16,597 bases of DNA, from contig CAZTBG010000045.1 in assembly GCA_964611805.1 (NCBI GenBank), positions 1 through 16,597 on the forward strand. Direction: 5' to 3'. How positions within the stretch are numbered: position 1 is the stretch's first letter; every line of letters begins with the position of its first letter. Position numbers and translations under genes: made by a program. This stretch comes from W589 sp964611805. Its GTDB lineage: Bacteria; Chloroflexota; Dehalococcoidia; Dehalococcoidales; Fen-1064. The notes below the pieces were generated by a model that was given only the letters and a program-made list of their open reading frames with translations, had not been told where the DNA came from and ran no database searches. Of the stretch, positions 6,854 through 13,933 are shown piece by piece.

Positions 6854-6900
6854 GTAAACTGTCGTGTATAATTGACTCGCTCCGAAGTTTAGTTTACAAT
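6854..6900 (+). promoter_or_regulatory. Promoter of the corrinoid methyltransferase operon with flanking inverted repeat
   Basis: TTGACT (6872-6877), a 17-base spacer and TACAAT (6895-6900) form a strong sigma70-type promoter. It would start transcription near 6907, about 86 bases before the corrinoid-protein ATG. A second perfect TATAAT (6867-6872) abuts the -35 box but has no good -35 of its own. GTAAACT (6854-6860) and AGTTTAC (6891-6897) are exact inverted repeats. The right arm overlaps the -10 box, as an operator might. Confidence 0.6.
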
Positions 6901-6992
6901 CTGCCTGCCTAAACCAACTGAACGAACTTAGAGTTCATCTATCTGCGCTAATTCTATGATTATTTAAAACGATACGGGAGGAGAGACTTTTC

Positions 6993-7616
6993 ATGAATGG
7001 AGAGTTAACAAGGGCGATTGCTGATTTAGAGGAAAACGAGGCTCTAAGGCTGACCAGAGAAAAGCTAGATGGTGGTGAGGAACCTCAACTGGTTCTTGAA
7101 GAGAGCCGAAAGGGAATGGAGATAGTAGGTAAGCGCTTCAGTGATGGTACCTATTTTCTTCCAGAGCTTATTTTCTCAGCCGAAATCTTAAAAGAGATAA
7201 CCGAAATCGTGAAACCAAAGCTGACTAAAGAAATACAGTCTGAACGCCTGGGCAAGTGCATTATCGGCACAGTGGCTGGTGACATACACGATATTGGTAA
7301 AGACATCGTGGTATTTATGCTGGACGTTAACGGTTTTGAGGTGCATGACCTCGGCGTGGATGTACCACCCCAGAAATTCGTTGATAAGATAACAGAGACC
7401 AACGCCCCTATTGTTGGGCTGAGCGGGTTCTTAACACTCGCTTTTGACTCAATGAAGGAAACAGTGGATGCAATAAAAGCGGCCGGACTGCGAGATAAGG
7501 TAAAGATAATGATTGGTGGCGGTCAGATTAATGAGGAGATACGGAAGTATGCCGGCGCTGATGCCTACGGGCAGGATGCCATGACAGCGGTGTCGCTGGC
7601 TAAGACATGGCTATAA
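6993..7616 (+). CDS. Methyltransferase corrinoid protein
   Basis: This 207-residue protein is a cobalamin-binding methyl carrier like MtaC/MtbC/MttC and the corrinoid proteins of O-demethylases. The N-terminal helical cap domain (about 1-85) includes the typical G(K)RFSDGTYFLPEL region. The Rossmann-like B12 domain (about 88-207) has the D97-x-H99-D100-x-x-G102 motif; His99 would be the lower cobalt ligand. GLSGFLT (about 142-148) and a GGG (174-176) further down contact the corrinoid tail in relatives. GGGAGGAG about 10 bases before the ATG is a strong ribosome binding site. It is the first gene of the operon and would accept methyl from the UroD-like enzymes and donate it to the tetrahydrofolate enzyme. 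Confidence 0.93.
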   Translation: MNGELTRAIADLEENEALRLTREKLDGGEEPQLVLEESRKGMEIVGKRFSDGTYFLPELIFSAEILKEITEIVKPKLTKEIQSERLGKCIIGTVAGDIHDIGKDIVVFMLDVNGFEVHDLGVDVPPQKFVDKITETNAPIVGLSGFLTLAFDSMKETVDAIKAAGLRDKVKIMIGGGQINEEIRKYAGADAYGQDAMTAVSLAKTWL

Positions 7617-7671
7617 GAATTCTACAAATTGGGGTGAATGCCCGAGCAACTGTGTTGGGGAAGAGAAAGAC

Positions 7672-8382
7672 GTGACCATAGTCCGCGATATCCACCTGAG
7701 TCTGGAGAAAAAGCAGATATTACGCAGGGAGGGAATCAGGCAGCAATCTTCGGTCAGGCCTGAGATAATAACCCTGATAGATGAGCTACTGGTCAGCATT
7801 GGCGATGAGCACCTCCTTGAATCAGTTTGCGCCTATGAAATCTACCCGGTATCCAGGATAGACCATAACCAATTATCTCTGGCAGGGAATAAGGTACTTC
7901 ATGGCCCAATACTCACTTCGGCCTTATCAGACGCCGGGGAGCTTGCCGTAGCTGTCTGTACTATTGGCACCGGGCTGGAAAAAAAGGTGGCAGAATACCT
8001 CGGCGGGAGTGAGCCTTTACGAGGCCTTCTCCTTGATGGTATCGGGAGTGCCGCCGTGGACTCCCTGGCTCAGGAGGCCTGTAAGCTTATTACGGACGCC
8101 GCATTGCTAAGGGGCTATCAGACAAGCAGCCCTTTCAGCCCGGGTATGCCTGGTTTCCCAATCACAGAACAGTGGCAGCTATTCCGACTGGTACCAGCAG
8201 AGGAAATCGGGGTGAGCCTGGCCGCTTCGGGAATGATGGTCCCCCGCAAGTCAGTTTCTATGGCTATTGGCCTGGGTCAACAGGCGACAGCCTGGAAACG
8301 GCGCGATACCTGTGCTAGCTGCAATTTGAGCAATACCTGCCTTTACAGGTGGGAGGTTAACAATAAACATACTAAATCTTAA
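7672..8382 (+). CDS. Methionine-synthase activation-domain-like protein
   Basis: This 236-residue protein resembles stand-alone versions of the MetH activation domain, often encoded beside corrinoid proteins. Seen: a conserved block around residues 97-140 (TIGTGLEKKVAEYL then LLLDGIGSAAVDSLA), an SPGMPGFP loop at 156-163, and GVSLAASGMMVPRKSVSMAIG at 180-200. In MetH the equivalent loop carries an R-x3-G-Y AdoMet-binding pattern. Here the Arg and Tyr positions appear to be Ser and Met, so AdoMet use is doubtful. The C-terminus has C214-x2-C217-x5-C223, which could bind metal or an Fe-S cluster. The start is GTG at 7672, 55 bases after the corrinoid-protein gene. A role in corrinoid reactivation is inferred from context. 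Confidence 0.8.
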   Translation: MTIVRDIHLSLEKKQILRREGIRQQSSVRPEIITLIDELLVSIGDEHLLESVCAYEIYPVSRIDHNQLSLAGNKVLHGPILTSALSDAGELAVAVCTIGTGLEKKVAEYLGGSEPLRGLLLDGIGSAAVDSLAQEACKLITDAALLRGYQTSSPFSPGMPGFPITEQWQLFRLVPAEEIGVSLAASGMMVPRKSVSMAIGLGQQATAWKRRDTCASCNLSNTCLYRWEVNNKHTKS

Positions 8383-8394
8383 TTCTGGAAGACG

Positions 8395-10251
8395 ATGAAA
8401 TCATACACCATTCACTTTGAGCCGGTAGGTCTATCAGGACAGTGCCAGGAGGATGAGTCTCTTTTGGATTGTGCCCACCAGCTTGGAGTGGGTATCAGCA
8501 GCGTCTGTGGGGGGAGGGGGAACTGTAATACCTGCCGGGTAAAGGTCACAAGCGGGACCCTCGCCGAGCCCACCCCTAGCGAAGTAGAAGCCCTTTCGGC
8601 CCAAGAGCTCGAAGAGGGTTGGCGCCTCGCCTGCCAGGCCACCCCTGCCAGCGATTGCCAGGTAACACTTCCACCTGAATCAATGAGCGCTTTGCAGAGA
8701 ATCCAGCTGGAGGGGCTGGATACAGTCGTTACTCCGGAACCTGCCGTTACAGCCTGCCACCTCCAGCTTGATGCGCCGTCCTTGTCCGACCAGCAAGCCG
8801 ATGCTGACCGCTTGATTAAGGCACTGGACGAGCAACAACAGCTATGTTGTCGAAAGATTGATATTAACGTACTGCGCTCTCTTTCGCCACAGATTCGTGC
8901 CTGGAACTGGGAATGTCAGGCTTCAGTACGTGGTGACGAAGTGGTCGCCCTGAGTCCGTGGCCCAGCCGCCGGCTTGGACTGGCCGTAGATTTAGGCACT
9001 ACCACAATTGCTGGCTATCTGGTCGATTTGAGCAGTGGTCAGACCCTGGCCACCGAGGGGATTATGAATCCCCAGATTAGCTACGGCGAAGATATCATTA
9101 GCCGTATTAACCGTGTCACTAAATCAGCGCACGAAGGTGTCCGCCTGCAAAAGCTGGTCGTCGACAAATTGAACGACCTGGCTGCCAGCCTCTATACCAG
9201 GGCTGATGCCAGTGTCGACTCAATCGTTGAAGCAGTGATTGTCGGTAATACCGCCATGCACCACCTGTTGCTTGGCCTGCCTGTAAAACAACTGGCACTC
9301 ACTCCTTTTATCGCCGCAGCTGGCCTGCCCCTCGAAATTAAGGCCTGTGAATTAGGCATAAACATCGCCCCGGGAGCATACGTACACTTTCCCTCTATTA
9401 TGACTGGCTTCGTTGGTTCCGACCATGCGGCCATGTTACTGGCAACCAACACGCACCAGGCTGAAGGGCTGACAGTATTCCTCGATATCGGAACGAATAC
9501 CGAAATATCCCTGGTGAGCGGTAGTGAGATAACCACGACCTCCTGCGCCTCCGGTCCTGCTTTTGAAGGTGGCCACATCAAGCATGGTATGCGCGCTGCC
9601 AGAGGAGCTATCGAACGGCTCCGAATAATAAAAGACGCCATTGACTATCAGACTATTGATGAAGCACCACCGGTTGGTATCTGTGGTTCAGGAGTACTTG
9701 ATGCTATGGCCCAGCTTTATCTGGCGGGAATTATCGATAACAGCGGGCGATTCATACCTGACCACCCCCACATCCGGATAACGGACAGCCAGGCTGAGTT
9801 CCTCCTGGTCGACCGGAAAAAACAGGACAGGCAGTCTGCTATCGTCATCACTCAAAAGGATATTAGAGAGCTACAACTGGCCAAGGCCGCCATTCGAACT
9901 GGCATCCGACTCCTCCTTGAAACCAATGGCTTCACCGAGGAGCAGCTCGAACAGGTGGTAATTGCAGGGTCCTTTGGCTCATATATTGATGTATCCAGTG
10001 CTGTAGCTGTCGGGCTTCTACCGCCGCTGCCTTTGAACTGCTTCCGCCAGGTGGGCAATGCCGCCGGTATGGGGGCAAGGCTAGCCTTGATTTCCCTCAC
10101 CAAACGTAAAGAGGCACAGGCTATCACGTCCCGGGCACACTATATGGAATTAGCCAGCAATCCTGATTTCAAGCAGATATTCATTGAAACAGGGTACCTG
10201 GGAAGGTATTGGATTAAGCACAACAAGAGGGAGATGATGGGGAATGGATAA
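8395..10251 (+). CDS. Corrinoid activation protein, 2Fe-2S ferredoxin plus ASKHA domain (RACo/DUF4445 family)
   Basis: This 618-residue protein restores inactive Co(II) corrinoid to Co(I) by ATP-driven electron transfer, judging from its RACo/AcsV and O-demethylase activating-enzyme relatives. The N-terminal ferredoxin domain (about 1-95) has C38-x5-C44-x2-C47 and C80, the usual [2Fe-2S] set. A linker region follows, then an actin-like ATPase domain from about 194. Nucleotide-binding segments are LAVDLGTTT (196-204), VGNTAMHHL (283-291), LDIGTNTE (363-370) and IAGSFGSY. The TTSCASGPAFEGGHIKHGMRA stretch (381-401) is characteristic of DUF4445 proteins. It starts 12 bases after the preceding gene and overlaps the next by 8 bases, so translation is likely coupled. 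Confidence 0.93.
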   Translation: MKSYTIHFEPVGLSGQCQEDESLLDCAHQLGVGISSVCGGRGNCNTCRVKVTSGTLAEPTPSEVEALSAQELEEGWRLACQATPASDCQVTLPPESMSALQRIQLEGLDTVVTPEPAVTACHLQLDAPSLSDQQADADRLIKALDEQQQLCCRKIDINVLRSLSPQIRAWNWECQASVRGDEVVALSPWPSRRLGLAVDLGTTTIAGYLVDLSSGQTLATEGIMNPQISYGEDIISRINRVTKSAHEGVRLQKLVVDKLNDLAASLYTRADASVDSIVEAVIVGNTAMHHLLLGLPVKQLALTPFIAAAGLPLEIKACELGINIAPGAYVHFPSIMTGFVGSDHAAMLLATNTHQAEGLTVFLDIGTNTEISLVSGSEITTTSCASGPAFEGGHIKHGMRAARGAIERLRIIKDAIDYQTIDEAPPVGICGSGVLDAMAQLYLAGIIDNSGRFIPDHPHIRITDSQAEFLLVDRKKQDRQSAIVITQKDIRELQLAKAAIRTGIRLLLETNGFTEEQLEQVVIAGSFGSYIDVSSAVAVGLLPPLPLNCFRQVGNAAGMGARLALISLTKRKEAQAITSRAHYMELASNPDFKQIFIETGYLGRYWIKHNKREMMGNG

Positions 10252-11575
10252 AAAATGGGAAGAACTAACCCCCGATGAAAAAAGGGAGGAGAGGTTCAAA
10301 AAATGGCTGGCAGCATCCGGAGCGGAATTTGCCAGCCCGGAAGCCGAAAAAGCCTACAAGGAAAGGGTAACCAGGCTGGGCAAGACCATCCGCTTGGAAG
10401 AGCCAGACCGGGTGCCGGTGCAACTACCCTCGGGGAATTTCGCGGCTTACTACGTCGGGGCAACACTCCAGAAGGTCATGTATGACTATGACGAGCTTCG
10501 CCGGGCATGGACTCAGTTCATTCACGATTTCGATATGGACACCTATCGCGGCCCCGGTCTCGTCCACGCTGCCAGGGTGCTGGAAATCCTGGACTACAAG
10601 CTCTATAAATGGCCGGGGCACGGACTGGCACCAGACGTCAAAGGATACCAGTTCGTCGAGGGCGAGTACATGATGGCCGATGAGTACGATGCCCTGATAA
10701 AAGACCCGTCCGATTTCTCTTTCAGGGTACTTATGCCCCGCCTGGCGGGCACGCTGGAGCCTCTGAAGAAGTTTGCCCCCTTTTCCTCCATGCTGGGAAG
10801 GCCAATGAATATGGTACCGACCTTTATGAGGCCGGAAGTCCAGGCCACATTTCAGGCCCTGATTGACGCCGGTAAAGAGATGTCAAAATGGCGGGAAGCT
10901 GTCCGTGCATGCGACCGGGAGGCGCTGGCGGTCGGGCTCCCGTCCATAATGGGCGGTGCGGCAGCCGCACCCTTTGATACAATCGGGGACGCCCTGCGAG
11001 GGACCCAGGGCATCATGATGGACATGTACCGGCAGCCGGAAAAACTGCTGGAGGCTATGGAATTTATCGCAGACATAAATATTGAGCGTGCCATAGAGGG
11101 CACGAATGCCTCCGGAGGTGTCACAACCTGGTTCGCCCTGCATAAAGGTGACGATACCTTCATGTCTCTTAAGCAGTTTGAGACCTTCTACTGGCCAAGC
11201 CTCAAGAAGGTAATCATGGCCCTTATTAATGAAGGAATCATGGTATCATTATTCGCCGAGGGTAAATACCTGACGCGTCTGGAGGTTATCAAGGAACTGC
11301 CCAAGGGCTGGGCAATATGGCACTTCGACCAGACAGATATGGCTACCGCCAAGAATATCCTCGGCGATACCGCCTGTATTATGGGGAATGTGCCCACCTC
11401 ACTGATGTGCTACGGCACCGCCGAGGAAGTCAAGGAATACTGCCGCAGGCTGATTGAAATCTGCGCCCACGGTGGTGGCTATATACTGACCGGAGGAGCG
11501 AGTGCTACTGAGACGAATGCGGAGAACCTGCGTGCCATGATGGACGCCGCCAAGGAGTATGGTATGTACAGGTAA
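10244..11575 (+). CDS. UroD-like corrinoid methyltransferase, paralogue 1
   Basis: This 443-residue member of the uroporphyrinogen decarboxylase/MtaA-CmuA superfamily probably moves methyl from the substrate to the corrinoid protein (MT I). The N-terminal extension (1-50) is rich in charged residues. Signatures include EPDRVPVQ (53-60), YDYDELRRAW (80-89), GEYMMADEYD (140-149), PFDTIGD (243-249), LFAEGKY (336-342), HFDQTD (360-365), GNVPTSL (381-387) and GGGYILTGG (410-418). MtaA/MtbA enzymes bind zinc through HxC and a distant Cys; those positions here read FAEG and GGA, so another metal site or mechanism applies. The start overlaps the reactivase stop (shared bases 10244-10251). True heme-pathway UroD activity is unlikely given the extension and context. 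Confidence 0.85.
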   Translation: MDKKWEELTPDEKREERFKKWLAASGAEFASPEAEKAYKERVTRLGKTIRLEEPDRVPVQLPSGNFAAYYVGATLQKVMYDYDELRRAWTQFIHDFDMDTYRGPGLVHAARVLEILDYKLYKWPGHGLAPDVKGYQFVEGEYMMADEYDALIKDPSDFSFRVLMPRLAGTLEPLKKFAPFSSMLGRPMNMVPTFMRPEVQATFQALIDAGKEMSKWREAVRACDREALAVGLPSIMGGAAAAPFDTIGDALRGTQGIMMDMYRQPEKLLEAMEFIADINIERAIEGTNASGGVTTWFALHKGDDTFMSLKQFETFYWPSLKKVIMALINEGIMVSLFAEGKYLTRLEVIKELPKGWAIWHFDQTDMATAKNILGDTACIMGNVPTSLMCYGTAEEVKEYCRRLIEICAHGGGYILTGGASATETNAENLRAMMDAAKEYGMYR

Positions 11576-11618
11576 CAATTTCTCCAGGGCAAAACAGGAT
11601 AGACAGAGGTACTAAGAC

Positions 11619-12959
11619 ATGGAAAAAGGGAAAGAATGGTCTGAAATGACCCCGGCAGAGAAAAGGGAGGAGAGGTTCAAACGGTGGGTGGAGCCATCCA
11701 ACATCAACTTCTCCAGTCCGGAAGCTGAGAAGGCCTATCATGCAAGGATAAAACGGCTGGCCGATGTCTATCTGATGAAAGAGCCCGACCGGGTACCGGT
11801 ACAACTGCCTTTCGGCGTTCTGCCAGCCTACTGGGCCGGAACCGACCTTAAAACAGTCATGTATGACTACGACGAGCTGCGCCGGGCGTGGAAAAAGTTT
11901 CTCAACGAGTTTGAAATGGACACCTACACCGGTCCTGGTGCGGTCATGCCAGGCAGGATATACGACCTGATTGACTATAAGCTCTACACATGGCCCGGCC
12001 ACGGCCTGCCTGACGATGCCAGAGGACACCAGTTTGTCGAGGGTGAGTATATGACGGCCGACGAGTACGATGCCCTCATCAGGAACCCATCCGATTTCTG
12101 GATGAGGACCTATATGCCCCGGATATTCGGCATATTTGAGTCCTTCCGGAAACTCCAGTCTTTTACCGACATTATCGAATTACCCAGTGCGTACTTCACA
12201 CCGTTCGCGAGACCGGATGTCCAGGCAACACTTCAGGCACTGATTGATGTCGGTAAGGAATTCCCGAAATGGATGGCGGTTGTCGAGGAGTGCACCCGCG
12301 AGGCACAGGAAGCGGGGATACCCTCTCCCCGGGGGGCTGGCCTGGCCAAGGCGCCCTTCGATACCATAGGAGACACATTGAGGGGCACCCGGGGTATTTT
12401 CATGGACATGTACCGTCAACCGGAGAAGCTTCTCGAAGCCATCGATGTGATAACGGAGCTGACGATTGATACATTACTAACAAGGGCCAGCGACCTCAGA
12501 AGAACCACCATTGGTTTCCCGCTGCATAAAGGGGCTGATGGCTTCATGTCTGACAAGCAGTTTGAGACCTTCTACTGGCCTTCCCTGAGGAAGGTCTGTC
12601 TCGCTCTGATTGAAGAAGGCATTATACCGTCGCTGTTTGCCGAGGGGAGCTATATGACGCGCCTGGAGACGGTCAATGAGTTCCCCAGGGGAGCGGTCAC
12701 CTGGCGGTTTGACCAGACAGATATGGCTACCGCCAAGAAGGTCCTCGGTGACAGGTGCTGCATCGCCGGCAACGTACCCGCCTCGCTGATATCCACCGGC
12801 ACCGCCCAGGAGGTCAATGAATACTGCCGCAGGCTGATTGAAATCTGTGCCCCCGGTGGCGGCTACATACTCTCAGCGGGTTCATCGGTCACCAGCGCAC
12901 CTCCGGAAAACCTGCGGGCCATGATGGACGCCGCCAAGGAATACGGCGTGTACGGATAA
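11619..12959 (+). CDS. UroD-like corrinoid methyltransferase, paralogue 2
   Basis: This 446-residue tandem paralogue is roughly 60% identical to the preceding protein by eye. It shares the same N-terminal pattern, YDYDELRRAW, GEYMTADEYD, PFDTIGD, QFETFYWPSL, LFAEGSY (339-345), GNVPASL and the C-terminal NLRAMMDAAKEYG. One notable difference is R363, where paralogue 1 has H360 just before FDQTD. The middle region (about 165-200 and 285-300) diverges most, as expected if substrate preference differs. Patches of nucleotide identity remain near the 3' end. It lies 43 bases after paralogue 1 and 17 bases before the next gene. It may be a second substrate-specific MT I or a heteromeric partner. Confidence 0.85.
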   Translation: MEKGKEWSEMTPAEKREERFKRWVEPSNINFSSPEAEKAYHARIKRLADVYLMKEPDRVPVQLPFGVLPAYWAGTDLKTVMYDYDELRRAWKKFLNEFEMDTYTGPGAVMPGRIYDLIDYKLYTWPGHGLPDDARGHQFVEGEYMTADEYDALIRNPSDFWMRTYMPRIFGIFESFRKLQSFTDIIELPSAYFTPFARPDVQATLQALIDVGKEFPKWMAVVEECTREAQEAGIPSPRGAGLAKAPFDTIGDTLRGTRGIFMDMYRQPEKLLEAIDVITELTIDTLLTRASDLRRTTIGFPLHKGADGFMSDKQFETFYWPSLRKVCLALIEEGIIPSLFAEGSYMTRLETVNEFPRGAVTWRFDQTDMATAKKVLGDRCCIAGNVPASLISTGTAQEVNEYCRRLIEICAPGGGYILSAGSSVTSAPPENLRAMMDAAKEYGVYG

Positions 12960-12976
12960 AACAAGGAAACTGAGCT

Positions 12977-13825
12977 ATGGAAACCCGGATAACAAGTGCT
13001 GCCCAGGAAGTCATCATCGGGGGTGAGCGGCCAACCGTGCTCATCGGCGAGCGTATCAACCCTTCCGGTAATAAAAGGCTGGCGGAAGCTCTGAAAACAG
13101 GCAACTGGGACGTCGTGCGTAACATTGCCCTGGCCCAGGTGCGGGCCGGTGCGGATATTATCGACGTTAACGTAAGCACCTTCGGTGTGGACGAAGTCAC
13201 CCTGCTCCCCGAGGCTATACAGGCCTTAATGGATACAGTCGACGTACCTCTATGCATCGACAGTGATAACCCGGCGGCACTGGAGGCAGCCCTGAAGGTC
13301 TACAAGGGTAGACCGCTCATCAACTCGGTTACCGATGAAGCAAATTCGCTGGCAAGAGTGCTGCCGTTGGTCAAGGAATATAAAGCAGCCGTCATTGGTC
13401 TGACACAGGATGATGAAGGCCCTCCAAAGGATGCAGAGCAGCGGGTCTCCATCGCTCATAAACTGATGGCACAGGCGGAGTCTATCGGCATCTCCCGCCA
13501 GGATATCATCATCGATTGTCTTGCTTTCGCCATAGGCGCAGATACCAGCTCCGGGCCGGAGGTTATCAAAGCCGTTAGCCGGGTCAGGGCAGAACTGGGA
13601 GTAAACCAGACATTGGGGGCCAGCAATGTATCCTTTGGCCTGCCCGACCGTGAGACGCTGAACAATGCCTTCATAGCCATGGTTATCAGCACCGGGGTGA
13701 CCTGTCTGATAACGGATGCGGCCAGATCACGTCCAACTATTATGGCGGTTGACCTTCTCCTCGGGCATGATAAATTTGCCAGGCGTTACGTGGGAGCATA
13801 TCGGCAACGCCCCACCTCCGAATAA
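12977..13825 (+). CDS. Methyltetrahydrofolate:corrinoid methyltransferase (MeTr/DHPS-like, MT II)
   Basis: This 282-residue TIM-barrel protein of the pterin-binding family resembles AcsE and the MT II components of O-demethylases. Seen: IGERINPSG (23-31), GADIIDVNV (58-66), PLCIDSDNPAALEAAL (91-106), INSV (115-118), IIIDCLAFAIG (177-187) and LGASNVSFGLPDR (213-225). The Asn in SNVSFG (N217) corresponds to the N5-region-binding Asn of MeTr. It would pass methyl from the corrinoid protein to tetrahydrofolate, feeding the Wood-Ljungdahl pathway, or run in reverse. AAGGAA precedes the ATG at about 9 bases. It is the last gene of the operon. No dihydropteroate synthase role is likely, given the neighbours. 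Confidence 0.92.
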   Translation: METRITSAAQEVIIGGERPTVLIGERINPSGNKRLAEALKTGNWDVVRNIALAQVRAGADIIDVNVSTFGVDEVTLLPEAIQALMDTVDVPLCIDSDNPAALEAALKVYKGRPLINSVTDEANSLARVLPLVKEYKAAVIGLTQDDEGPPKDAEQRVSIAHKLMAQAESIGISRQDIIIDCLAFAIGADTSSGPEVIKAVSRVRAELGVNQTLGASNVSFGLPDRETLNNAFIAMVISTGVTCLITDAARSRPTIMAVDLLLGHDKFARRYVGAYRQRPTSE

Positions 13826-13933
13826 TAAAGACCTGATATCAAGATGCCTTGAGCCGCTGCCTTCACCTTTTTTAGAGAAGCGCAGTCAAATACAGACCAG
13901 CAGCAGGAAAGCCTGGTCAGATACAAAAAGGAT

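Noticed and set aside
6391..6992. Cobalamin riboswitch before the corrinoid operon
   Set aside because: Expected from context, but I could not find a B12-box-like conserved core by eye. A covariance-model scan would decide.
9192..9641. 149-codon minus-strand frame inside the corrinoid reactivase gene
   Set aside because: It lies fully within a well-supported gene and has no recognisable motif.
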